This document shows, piece after piece, positions 22,914 to 33,841 of a stretch of DNA of 64,000 nucleotides. The notes below the pieces were generated by a model. The model was not told the DNA's origin, ran no database searches, and saw only the letters and a program-made list of their open reading frames with translations. The DNA is from Ramazzottius varieornatus. Its lineage: Eukaryota > Tardigrada > Eutardigrada > Parachela > Ramazzottiidae. Position numbers and translations under genes: made by a program. The stretch covers positions 7,902,772 to 7,966,771 of the forward strand of contig BDGG01000002.1 of NCBI GenBank assembly GCA_001949185.1, written 5' to 3'. The stretch's first letter is position 1. Each line of letters starts with the position of its first letter.

Positions 22914-24642
22914 ATGGCAACTCCCGCAATTCAGGCTACAGGCAATTTGCTACATGAAGCAGAGGATAATCTTTTCATCAAAGACCTTCCCAGTAATGGA
23001 GACTGGAAGTCGTCTGCAACGACCAAAGGACGTCTAACATGGCAGCTGATTTTCGCTGTGGTCGTCGTCTCTTTTGGAACATGGTTCCCCATCGGTTACA
23101 GTTACGCATCGACGAATACTCCGCAAGCCATCATCATCGAGTGGATTCGCTCCGTCAAATGCGCCCGCCTTGCAGGACCTGTTGCTTTCAGCCAGGTTTT
23201 CTTCAATGATAGTCAGAAAGGCCCCGTACCAGCCTATGATGATGCTATGCAGGATATATGGTGCAAGGCCGTTGCGGAGAACGAAGAACATCTGGTGTTG
23301 TCAGAGAACGCCGAACTGAACAGGATATGGGCAATAGTTGGCGCAACTGTGGGTGGTGGAGCGCTGTTGTCTCTTTGGAGCACCAACTGGTGGCTCAAAC
23401 GATTCGGCAGCAAGAACACCATGTTGATCAACAATTTTATTGGTGTTGTGGGCACCGTCTTGGCCAGCTTGTGTGTCGAAGCGGCTTCGTTCGAAATGTT
23501 GATCGTTGGAAGGTTTATTTGGGGTGTGAATATTGGGATATCAATATCGGTCCCTCCCATGTATATTGCCGAAATTAGTCCGGCCTCTTTACGGGGCGCA
23601 ACAGGCACCTTTCCTGGAGTGTGTTTCGTCGGGGGAGCATTCACGGCCGTTGTGCTAGGTCTTCCGCAATTACTGGGTGGGCAAAATGTTGTCGTACGCG
23701 AACAAGCGGTATTTTGGTCCCTCTTTCTATCGTGCATTTTTATTAGGTACTGAGCAGCTTTGGCCGGTGATATTTTGGCTTCGAGCCGCACCAGCAGTCG
23801 TATTCCTCCTGACACTACCATTTTGCCGCGAAAGTCCTCGTTACCTTTTACTGAGGAAAAACCAGGCAGCTGCTGCTCGTCGAGCCTTGACATTCTTTCG
23901 CGGTACGCAGGACGTCGATGGAGAACTTCGCGCCATTCAGTTGGAGGGTGACTCCATGCTTGCGGGTGGATGCAGCAAACACGTTTCCCTTCTCGGCTTG
24001 TTCCGCCATCCCTTCCTGCGTCGCCTGGTGATCATTTGTACGGTCGTTATCCTGTGCAATCAGTTTTCCGGTGTTGCTCCCATCAGTATCTATACCACCG
24101 CGATCTTCACCAAGATCGGACTGAGCAAGTTAGAGTCTCTTTACGGGACTGTCGGCTTCTTCTTCCTACAGATACTGGCTGTGCTGACTTCCATGTTGCT
24201 GATGGAACGAGCGGGAAGGCGTCTCCTTTTGCTAGGTGGATTTTCCGTGGCGGCACTCTGCCTGTTTGGCATGACCCTCTTCACGGCTCTGGGTAAACTG
24301 AGTTATCTTTGGGCTAACTACGTCAGCATGGTTTGCGCACTGGTCTTCATTGTGGCCTTCAATTTGGGACCAGCCTTCCTCCCCTTTGTCCTCGTTCCGG
24401 AAATGTTTCCACAATCGGCCCGCAGTTCAGCCATGACACTGGTTTCCGCCGGCTGTCAGTTGCCCAACGTTGCTATGACTTTTCTTTTTCCCATTGCCGA
24501 CGCTCTTATAGCGGAATACACGTTTCTAATTTTGGGAATTATTTTACTTGCTGGCACAGTCTATATGTATTTCAATGTTATTGAAACTAAAGGCAAACCG
24601 CTCAGCGTCATTCAAGCTGAGCTGCGCCAGCGCTTCGGTTAA
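22914..24642 (+). CDS. SLC2-family facilitative sugar transporter (two exons)
   Basis: This is a 12-helix major facilitator, predicted to carry hexose or a related sugar across the plasma membrane. Exons 22914-23676 and 23747-24642 join in phase at LPQLLG/TEQLWP, giving 552 residues. Family marks include the GRFIWGVNIGI block after helix 4, PMYIAEISPASLRGATGTF, the mid-loop PFCRESPRYLLL (PESPR-like), FSGVAPISIYTTAIF, ERAGRRLLLL, PEMFPQSARSSAMTL and the C-terminal VIETKGKPL. There is a longer than usual extracellular loop between helices 1 and 2, about 90 residues with Asn-Asp-Ser. Substrate cannot be read from sequence. The next gene converges on it, with about 130 bp between the stops. Confidence 0.9.
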
Positions 24643-24769
24643 CGCATAACACAGATATAACCAAGAAGAACAAAAAGAGGAAATGAACATAATCGTCGTC
24701 AGTAAAACCTGGATACTTGGACGCGCGCAGTATGCGCGAAAAAGTCGACTAAACCGACTGAACCGGTTT

Positions 24770-27700
24770 CTATTCTCGGTGGGACTGTGATGTTTGGGTG
24801 GAAAGCTCCACACCACCAGTACCACCACCATTGGCGGTCGACTTCCGCAACCACCGTCCAAGAGGAGGAACTTGCTGTGGTTTCTTTGCCTGAATGTCCA
24901 GAGCCATTTTCTCCACTTCTGCGACGGTCCTTGGGAGTGGTTGACCTTTAGTTTCTCGAAGAAGCCAAGTAGAGACAGCTGCGATCATTGAGACTACTCC
25001 GACAAGGATGAAACCTCCTCCTTTAAAAGATGACTTTGCGCTCTGAAGAAAAAAAGGCGTCAATTCGACGCGTCATTGAAGACAGTGGGTAGCGAACTCG
25101 ATGGCAGCCTTACCATGAGCGGAAGCAATGGGGTGAAAAGGCTGGCAATCCGTAAATTGGTGCTGCACAGACAGAAAGCATTGCTTCGGATGTCCGTTGG
25201 AAAAAGTTCGGTAGTGTAGACAAAAATGACGCAAAGGGTGCCGAAGAAAGCCATCCGGCTGATGAAAGCTAGGGCCGTCTGTGCAACCAAATGCTCGCTT
25301 CCGAAACCACCAACAAAGCCGGCAATGATGGCGAAAACACCTCCCGTCAAAAAGTAGAAGGTGAGCGGTAGCCGATGTCCCAATCTGTAAGAACAGCTTT
25401 TGCAAACCTTGCGCTCGTAGCGTCCGTACTTGAGCGTTATCATTCGATCGAACGTGGCTTCTACAGTACATACACGCACGTTAGGAAATTATGCGACAGT
25501 AAAAATTATGGGACAGGCGGAAAAGACGACAAAATGGAAGTTCGATCGTAGAAAAGTGTCGAAATGTTCATTACAGTGATAATCTCCACTTCCTCGGTAC
25601 GTCATACAAGTGAATTCTACAAGCTGATGCGAGCTAGTAGGTGGCTTGCGTCTGGCAAACGTACATGGACGTCATCTCACTTCATGTGAAAACTTGCCGT
25701 GATGTAGAGCGGCATCCTTGGCTTTTTTCTACATTTGCTCCAACCTCCAGAAGTGAATGCGTGGTGACGCATCGAAGAAATGAGGATTATTACTGTACAC
25801 GAACGACAGGAAATTATGGGGCCAGTAAAAATTATGGGACCAAGCTTTTTCGCTACTACGGAACGGAAGTATGTACGTACGTACGCGATCGATTCATAGT
25901 AATGCACTTTTGGACAATTTTCTACGTTTGAATTTCCATTTTGCCGTCTTTTCCGCCTGGTCCCATAATTTTTACTGGCCCCATAATTTCTCGTCGTGCG
26001 TGTACTGTGAATCGGTCGCATGCGTACATGCTTCCGTACCGCCGTGGCGAAGAGGCTTGTCCCATAATTTTTACTGTCCCATAATTTCCCATCGTGCGTG
26101 TAATATTGTCGTACTTCGATGCTACTAGTATTGCCAAAAGGATTGGTATCGGCTCCAGAAATCCATTGATTGCCAGGTTGAGGTAGACGTCAGAAGCCAT
26201 TTGCATGTCGCTGTTCATGTAGGTAACACCAAGGTATCCGAAAAAGCAGGCGAACCTGCAGCCAAACGGGGAACTGTTAGGTACCACTCAATGTTACTAA
26301 TCAATGAGAGAGGGTTTAGGGCTCCCATACCAGGTTATTAGACACAGAAATGTGGTCTTGCGAATATAAGGTGTGCGAAAACCTACAAGAAAGGTAAACC
26401 TAACGACGCGTGTATTTGACATGAGACGAGTATGCAACGTCTGTGATAGCTACAACCGATGCGCGGACTAGAGCTGCGTCTTCCTGTACATGCGAAAAAC
26501 TTACAGTCGGCAAAACTGTAATTCCGCGAGGCATTCATTTCCTCTGGATAATTCTGGCTGAATGTTTTGATTTTCAGCACGACTTCTTCCGACAGGTCCA
26601 GCTTGTTGAATTTTGCAATGAAGCGGCAAGTCTCGATCATCTGTTCAGGCCGATGTTTCGAATACAGCCAGGTTAATGATTCCGGAGCGAACCTAGATAT
26701 GCGAAACTTACTGTAGTCTCATGCAGCCCGGGTTATACTGGTTACCAGCGTTGCAGTAGTTAAGTCTGACCAGTAGAGTGGTATGATAAAAGCAAAGGAG
26801 GCTGCTGCAAAGAAGGCTTGGATATGGATCCAGTTTTGCAGTAGATATGCAACTAGCGCCAGTGATAGTAATCCCAGAGTAAAGTAGAACTCGGAAAAGG
26901 CTCCCCACGTTCCTCTCCGACGAGCCGTTATCCACTCCATCATCAAGACGTAAGTGCTGCTGTTCATGGCCTGTAACAGTACGAGAACAGTCTCTCAGCC
27001 GAAGCTTTGACCAAGCGGAAGAATCGCTCAGTGGAAGCCAGCTTACCTGCTTTGTTGCCCCAATAAAAAATCGTAAGAGTACAAAGGAAGTATAGTCTCG
27101 CGAGAACACCAGAGCTGTCAGCAGTATGGCATGTATCGTATTGCTGACCAGCAATACTGGCCGACGACCAAACCTATCCGCCGTCCATCCAGAAAACGGC
27201 GTGGCACATGCTTCGCCTAATTGATACCAGGAAGAACCTTGTCTATTACTATACTACAAAAATACATCGAGATCCGTTGTCTTAGACCAGCCAATCAATA
27301 TACGCAGATATATTGGTATCTCGTACCGAGGAAGTAGATAACGGACGCCAGGTTGACCAGCGAGCTTCTGTCGCAGATCAAGTCCATCTGAAATGGCACT
27401 TGAATACTTATATTGACATTGAAGAGTTCATGGTGTAAGACTGGCAGGTGATGACTTACATCGCCAATTATGGACCATTGACGTCCTGTGTAGGTGTACT
27501 CGAAGCCCTGTGGACAATGGCAAGCAGTGGCCGACGAGTTGCCCACGTACACTGGCGGGGTACGATCTGAAAGGTTGGTTGACGTTGAGGAGTTATAGTC
27601 CATAACATCGTGGGGACCTCCATAACATCGAACTGATGTGGGGGCAAGGCTATAAAATATCACCATAAAATCGTCGAACGACATGGAGATGAAAGGCAAG

Positions 27701-27846
27701 CCCAGTAGAATAAACTGTATGATCTGGAAAGGTCCAGGGTCTCCGAGTATCTGCAGCAGATATTCAACATGCTGCAACTCCACATGCTCTTCCGTCCTTA
27801 TTGTTCCCGAAGGCTTTTCCTTTGCTTTACGTCGAAGGTAATCCAT
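24770..27846 (-). CDS. SLC22-family organic cation/anion transporter, multi-exon
   Basis: This is a major facilitator of the organic ion transporter group, moving charged metabolites, amines or drugs at the plasma membrane. Start 27846 (MDYLRRKAKEK). The first helix (FILLGLPFISMSFDDFMVIFY) and the big extracellular loop with CHCPQGFEY lead to QMDLICDRSSLVNLASVIYF. GWTADRFGRRPVLL is the MFS signature, joined in phase from YFLG to EACATP. PESLTWLYSKHR, ELFPTDIRSNAFCLCS and LRETKGQPLPRTV are SLC22 hallmarks toward the C-terminus. The large intron after ILVASKYD contains the interleaved inverted repeats at 25465-26108. Whether it prefers cations, carnitine or anions cannot be told. Not all exon edges were fixed. 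Confidence 0.88.
25465..26108. repeat. Two interleaved inverted-repeat elements in the SLC22 intron
   Basis: Four related arms share ACACGCACG..GAAATTATGGG and AGTAAAAATTATGGGAC. Arms at 25465-25550 and 25945-26010 pair with each other, both continuing into GGCGGAAAAGACG.CAAAATGG. Arms at 25793-25890 and 26020-26108 pair with each other, both continuing into ACGGAAG.ATGTACG. The pairs overlap rather than nest. Confidence 0.75.
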
Positions 27847-29161
27847 TGATGATAACCTCAATGAAATAAACGACGTAGGAAAGATATCACCAGAGTTGCC
27901 CTTTGATTTTTACGTTCGGTAGTCGGTAACGGGAAAGGATCTTGACCAATGTGTGGTTTATTACATAACCCAAATTCGACGTCGATCAGCAAGATTGAAA
28001 AACTTCATCGTGACCACTTTGATTTCGCAATATCAGCATCTTCAGGAGTGTGCAGCGAAGCTGGCAGTCTAGCTCCAACTGTCGACGTACGTAGGTAAGT
28101 GAAGAACACTTGGAGGTTCGCAGTCAATTTCACCAAAGTCTCTGATTTCTAGTAAGGAGAAGTACTTGTATGCTACAATGCGCGTGCGTATGTCGGCAAT
28201 GTGCTCTGGCCACATTCAAGAACTGCAGCCTGCAGCGCTTCTGTGCGGAAAAAAACACATGCAAAACGTCCGCTATCCAAAACACATGGAATTCTGCAAA
28301 CGGAAAACCTGCCCCGTATTTCGCAAGTTCGCGGCCGACATTGTCTGCATATCCGAGTATTAGGAAGATGAATCCGCGCTGCACAAGTACATGTGGACCC
28401 ATGGGAATTAATTCACAGCAAACAGCAGCACTGAAGAGAAACAAGTGCTTTCCTTTTGGCCAGGCGGCGATTTCCGAAAACAGATTTTTCCTCGTGATAA
28501 AATAAATAGATGCTGCCAGAGTTGCATTACTTGACATGTCCCTGCTTCCTTGTCCCTCGTACCGTCTTCAACCATTGGCCCAGCTCCCTTTATTACATCC
28601 TGAAATGCAGTGTTAATGATCGTTGATCCTAATCCTACTGAGAGTATTCAAAGACGGATCAAGTCGATGGGATATGGTTTATGCAGCAAGCAGGAGCGAG
28701 ACAAGATGAAGAAAGTCCGCACTGCGGCGGACACGAAAAAGAAGAGTTCCTACAGGGAAGGGAGGAAAGATTGGTGTCAGCAGTAATGATGATCAAGGGC
28801 GAGCCGTGACTAAGTTATCATATCACATGAGAGAGCAATGCAATGAAATGTTCATGACGCATACGCAGCAAACTGCCTACAGTTATTCGTACACGTAACA
28901 GCAGGCGACACTGAATTTCTAACGATCCTGATGTGTAGTTCATTAATTATGGTGTTCGTGACGACTTTTTCAATGGGATTGTCGTACGACTGATCCCGGA
29001 TGTAACAACTCTAGATCTTAAGCTTTCTTCGATCTTCCAGCGGGAACATTCCTTGCTTATTGCAGGAATTCACGCTAAACAAAGGCTAGATAGTCATCAA
29101 TTGGTTCAGACAGTCCAAGCAGCTCGGTTTGAGCCACGTCGTTGTGCTGGTAGAACGTCAA
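27847..29161. other. Spacer without a supported gene
   Basis: Open frames at 28130-28537 on both strands have no start, splice or family support. I see no hairpin copies here. Confidence 0.4.
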
Positions 29162-30296
29162 TTAATTTTTAACGTGTGTTAGAAATTCCTCCCGAATTCG
29201 CGCGTCTTCCCGGAACGAGCCTAGCATGGTACTGGTAATGGTCTTGGCGTTCAGCTTTTGTACTCCTCGCATCACCATACACATGTGCCTGAAACACAGC
29301 GCGTACGATTTATTATTATGTTCCGTACTGTCACAGTGATTATTTTGCGAGAATGCTCCTTGGAGTGAACTACGTCTGTGCGACTTACGCGGCTTCTACT
29401 ATGACTCCAACTCCGGTAGGCTGGACAGCCTCTAAGTTATTGGAAAACATGAAAGCTTTCTCGATTAAAGATGCACTACAGTATATATTCACGGATAGAA
29501 TAATATGCTTTCAAGATTCGGTACCTGTGATAGCCATGGCAATTTGTTTCGTAAGCCGTTCTTGTACTGAAAAGCAAGACGGCCCGAATTATTGTAGGGC
29601 AGAACCGGTAGATCAGGATTTAGTGAGGGTCGAGGGGGAGGGCGGTCCTCGTGAGAATTAATTCATGTGGTACAGTACGTACCTTGCAGTCGCCGACTGT
29701 AGATCTCCACTATCCTGGCAACTTTACTCAACCCTAGGACGCGTTGGTTGGGCAAATAGCCGACGGACACTTTGCCGATAAACGGGACTAAATGGTGTTC
29801 GCACATGGAAAACATTTCAATGTCCTTGATGATTACCATCTGATCGTGACTCTCATCGAAGATTGCATTGTTAAGTACATCTGCAAATCGACCATACATT
29901 TTCATGACATCTCGACACACCGAATGCTCAAAAAATGCTGGAGCCGTCACCTTCTATCTTCTCCTCATATCCTTTAGTGAAGAACATCATGGCTTTAGCA
30001 GCACGTTGGGGTGTATTGAGTAATCCAGGCCGAGTTGGGTCTTCACCGATATATTTCAGCAAATCATGGTAGTTTTCCGTCATGTGCACTAAAAGGTCCT
30101 GCCGAGGAGATGTAACTCTGGTTAGTTCCAGTCTCGCCTCCATGTCCTCCTCGTAGGCAGCCAGATTGGACACGGCGGCTACCGTTATGTCGACGGACAG
30201 TGTCCGGCTCCGGGGAATGGAGCTGAACGTCGGTCGTCGCGAAGTGGGCAAACTGACAGTGCCGGAAAAGCTCTGATCGTTGCTTGCATCCTCCAT
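29162..30296 (-). CDS. GCH1: GTP cyclohydrolase I
   Basis: This enzyme converts GTP to dihydroneopterin triphosphate, the first committed step to tetrahydrobiopterin, the cofactor for aromatic amino acid hydroxylases and nitric oxide synthase. Start 30296 ([12 protein letters not shown]). The N-terminal 90 residues are a Ser/Thr-rich extension. The catalytic domain follows: [20 protein letters not shown], then through a 70-bp in-phase intron to [20 protein letters not shown]. The zinc site [29 protein letters not shown] and YSRRLQ are intact. Later short exons encode [23 protein letters not shown] and [16 protein letters not shown] with the third zinc cysteine. The protein ends [10 protein letters not shown] and a TAA. 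All catalytic residues appear present. Confidence 0.95.
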
Positions 30297-31749
30297 TTTG
30301 GGTTCGAGCTTGGGGGTATAGGAGCAATGTCAGAAAAATCCCAACCTGGATAGTTGTCGAAACCTTGTAAACTTCACAACCTGCTTTTGTGGCCAGGTTC
30401 TGTGAAGCTATGTTTATCTACTATGGCATGTGAACATTGCTTCTTAGTACGGAGAACGTATTGAGTAAGTTACCGAGTTTTTTCAACTGCTTCTCTTTAT
30501 CGATTAGAATCACGGAAGGCCATGTTGGCCTTGATAAGATCGTTCAGATCTATCGGACAACCACACGAATGAAATCCGAAGGATACACTGCACGGTCAAA
30601 CATTGACACGCCGGGTGTTACCTCATGTCGTGTGACGGTACCAGCTGCTATCGTTAGGGTTTCGGGCTAGATCTGCTATCGGAGGAAGGCTCGGTAAATG
30701 TTGTTCCGGTTTTTCCGACTGTTTTATGGTAAGAGTTTTCTGCTGTCGTTGGCGCTCGGTCCTCCGCAACCTTTAGTCGCCGGTCCCAGAAAGCCTTGGA
30801 AACACTACGTTGTGGTTGTGGAAAGAACTGCGGGGCGATCACTTTCGTATGCAGGGCGGAACACGTTTAAATATCAGCTTACCTTGACCATTCAATGTTT
30901 GGGAACTGAGCAGTGAGCATCCGCCCAATGGTCTAAGCTTAAAATTGATTATGGCAGGAATAGAATGACCTTTGTCCAGCAGAGCTCTGTCAACCTCAGC
31001 AGCGAACTGTATATTTGAGTTTCGGCGCCCAGTTTGCGTACGAATTGTTTTGCTTCCAAAGTCTACTTTTTTGACATTAGGTTGCTCAGAATACTCAAGG
31101 GCATCACGCGGTAGAGCCGCGACGCTTCGTCACGGATAAAATTCTCAGAAAACTGTTCACCCTTCTGGGAGGATTTTCCCGAAAACTCTGAAATTGATCA
31201 CCAGCTGAGACGCTCCCACATTGGGAGGGGGAGTTGAGTCCGAAAAGGGGCAAGGGCATTCTCACACTGTATGACATCATTATAACGTCAAAACATTCCA
31301 CTCGAAATCTCGCGCCCCTTCAGATTTTTCTGACGTAGCCGCCTGACTACTGGTCAAACGGCCAAATAAACCCTAGCGTCGTGTTCCTCGATGTCTGCTA
31401 CACCAGGTTGTATCAGCAGTTCAACTTTGTCCTCGGGACCCCAAACTTCCAACTCGTTTGACTCGCAATCGTCCGTGCGCAAAATGAGCCTCCGATACCC
31501 ATTTGTTCTTTACTATTTCCTGTCTCACTGTATGTCCGTGTTTCCAAATTTTAGCACGCTCGAAACCCGAAATTCCTGCCCAGATCAGATCATACCGGCC
31601 GGGAGCTAAATATTTCGAGGGGCTGATTCGCGATCAATGCGCAACAAGTAGCTGCTCATTATCTGTTCATCAGTGACATGCGTTGTGGCTGTGCGGGAAG
31701 ACCTCATACAATGGTTATAGGGAAAAACCGAACCCCTAATCCTTCACTC
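30297..31749. other. Spacer without a supported gene
   Basis: No splice-supported exons or recognisable domains were found. Confidence 0.4.
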
Positions 31750-32500
31750 AAAAATTCGAAACTTTGGGTCCAACACAATGATTTACGAAGCACAGGCTGG
31801 AACCAGTGCCTATTCAGTTGATAGTCCCCCAGCTGTACAGCACGGTGATATAAAAAAAGATCGAACAACGGTCCGATCGCTGACCAGAGTACAGGTAGAA
31901 AAACGCCAACCCACTCGTGGACGCGCACAGCTGAGTGGGAGCATGTCAAGTGTGTGCTTGTCGTGCCCTTCTATGAGCTGAGGATTCACCACGTACCGCG
32001 GTACACAAGATGGCAGGCGACACGCACACTTCTGAACGAAGCCCCAGTGTTTCTGAACCAATCGAAACCTTGTGTTTCCTCGTTGCGACAAAGCCATGTG
32101 AGAAGTTCCAAAAATCTTGTGCTGTTTCAACCGTTCGAGCATTCAACGTCCCAGACTAGTACTGAATAGGCACTGCTGGAACTAAAGATTCTGATAGCGA
32201 TACGCTGCTAGAACACTGCCATGTCATTAATCATACTGACAAGATATTAGCGAACTTGAGGTCCGAATATGCAGATTGGTGATATCGCACCACTTGCGTG
32301 ACGGGAAATTTAGATTCATATGCTTATGTTACAACGATCACCTACAGCGAATACAAAGTGACTTTAATCATCAGACCAGACTTGGAAAATATTTGCTCCG
32401 GCTGCATGCAAAGGGCGTGCTAATTTATTGGTCTAGTGCCCGGCTTTTCGCCTCCTGATTTGACCAAGCGATTAAAATTCATGATTTAGTCTGGTCCTAT
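31750..32500. repeat. Dispersed repeat, second copy, interrupted by a MITE
   Basis: The parts outside 31804-32174 align with 17215-17520. The right portion (32401-32500, GTGCCCGGCTTTTCGCCTCC onward) aligns with 20718-20815 next to Gly/His-rich copy A. Confidence 0.65.
31804..32174. mobile_element. Non-autonomous hAT-like element (371 bp) with target-site duplication
   Basis: The terminal inverted repeats are perfect over about 14-15 bp (CAGTGCCTATTCAGT and its complement at 32161-32175). The flanks carry an 8-bp duplication GCTGGAAC at 31796-31803 and 32175-32182. The related locus at 17252-17259 has a single uninterrupted GCTGGAAC. A CAGTG terminus with an 8-bp duplication is the hAT pattern. 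There is no transposase frame. Confidence 0.85.
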
Positions 32501-32544
32501 ATACATCGCCGATTTTCCTCCATTCCTACGGGTTTTCAATAATT

Positions 32545-33176
32545 AATATGAATAACTATTGGGGAAGGCTCCGCACTCCACCTTTCACCACCATAGTTTC
32601 CTAATAGCACCTTTCAATTCCAGATCATCATCACCGTTTACTACGTACACCACTTTCTAACTAAGGGCCACCACCAAGGACTTCGAGCACCACTTTTTGC
32701 CAGATTGGTTTTCATTACTTAGTCTCAGAAAAAAAAAATTAGATCACGCTTATATCGCGATTACAGTTGGCAAGAAGTGTTTACCAACAGCCGGATCTTC
32801 AGGATCGTCAGTTCTTCCTGTTCTCTGAACTTGCCAGAACATCGCTAGCTAACTCTTGGTTATGGTGACCGGGCTTCGACATCCCACTTTGGTACCAGGT
32901 CTCCCCTGACGGCGTGACAGTTTCTCGATCTTTTTACTATTGAAACAGTCCAAGAACCATTTCCGCAGTTCTTTGCTTGAGAAAGGCTCCTGTCTCCGGA
33001 CAAAGGTGCTGCGCAGAGATTTCAAATTCTAATTTATTAACGGTTTTGAGAGAAAGGTGGTACGTCCAGAAAAACGGTGTGAAAGGGTGGTGTTAGGAGA
33101 CTACCGTGGTGAGAGGTGGTGTGCGGAGACAATGTGGTTTTCGGCGGTGTGTGGAGCACTTTTCATAACTATTCAG
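32545..33176. mobile_element. Fold-back element with long inverted ends
   Basis: The left arm starts TGAATAACTATTGGGGAAGG and continues CTCCGCACTCCACC, CACCACCATAGTTTCCTAA and CACCGTTT. The right arm, reverse-complemented, starts TGAATAGTTATGAAAAGTG and continues CTCCACACACC, CACCACGGTAGTCTCCTAA and CACCGTTT. The arms are about 100 bp and share GGTGG-rich spacing. It abuts the left edge of duplicate block B and is absent from copy A. Confidence 0.7.
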
Positions 33177-33730
33177 TTTTGTTAAAGAGAAGATAATTGT
33201 ACACGAAAGACATCCAAACTGATAGACCACGAATGGAAGTAATGTGACGGTGTTAGAGGGCGTTGTTTCTTTTCAGCGGTCGTCGTGTCGGTGTGTTGCT
33301 AATGATGACGTCCTCCACCCCCATGATGTCCACCATGATGACCACCGAAACCTCCATGGTGGCCACCAAAGCCAACGTCACGATGGACCACCGTCGGTCC
33401 TCGATGAACGACGACCGGTCCGCGGTTAACAACCACTGGTCCGCGATGGAGGAAGCCAGGTCCGTATCCGTAATATGGCAGTCGCGGATGGTAGAGAAGT
33501 CCAGCAGTGCTTCGAAGCAAGAGGGGGATCGATAAGAGGGCAGCTACTCCCAACGCCGTTCCCATGGGGTTGATATGGACACATCGGTGCATTCCACATG
33601 CGCAATTGGGAGCGTGGCAGATGCTACATTCTCCGTACATGCTTGCTGTGCAAGGACAAGCGGCGACGACGACCGGTGCGCTAGCGGTATAGGGAGGAGG
33701 TGGGTAGTAGGCGGCCATCTTGAAAAACCT
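33177..33730. repeat. Duplicated gene block, copy B
   Basis: It is the same as 20868-21416 apart from a 5-bp insertion (AAGAGAAGATAATTG versus AAGAGAATTG). Surrounding sequence is only partly similar to the copy A surroundings. Confidence 0.85.
33299..33718 (-). CDS. Gly/His-rich small protein, copy B
   Basis: The 139-residue product is identical to copy A, including the Pro/Tyr start, Cys block, HRGP repeats and GGHHGG tail. The frame can be extended upstream to 33841, but the sequence just before the shared ATG (CCCACTACAG then GTTTTTCAAG) looks like a 3' splice site. I therefore place the start at 33718, where the identity also begins. The upstream sequence differs from copy A, so the copies may be expressed differently. 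Confidence 0.7.
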   Translation of the reverse strand: MAAYYPPPPYTASAPVVVAACPCTASMYGECSICHAPNCACGMHRCVHINPMGTALGVAALLSIPLLLRSTAGLLYHPRLPYYGYGPGFLHRGPVVVNRGPVVVHRGPTVVHRDVGFGGHHGGFGGHHGGHHGGGGRHH

Positions 33731-33821
33731 GTAGTGGGATATCAACAGACAGCGAGGGACGACGCAAACTACAAAGTGAACGAGATGAGATATTACAAAA
33801 TCTCGCGGAAATATGCCTAAA

Positions 33822-33830
33822 GCTTTTATA
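33822..33830 (-). promoter_or_regulatory. TATA box of Gly/His-rich copy B
   Basis: Minus-strand TATAAAAGC followed by TTTAGG lies about 105 bp upstream of the start codon. It matches the motif upstream of the Gly/Cys-rich gene. Confidence 0.5.
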
Positions 33831-33841
33831 CGGTAATGCAA

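Noticed and set aside
28130-28537. Long frames on both strands, one with hydrophobic stretches, one Cys-rich
   Set aside because: Neither has a start context, phase-matched splice partners or a recognisable domain, and they contradict each other.
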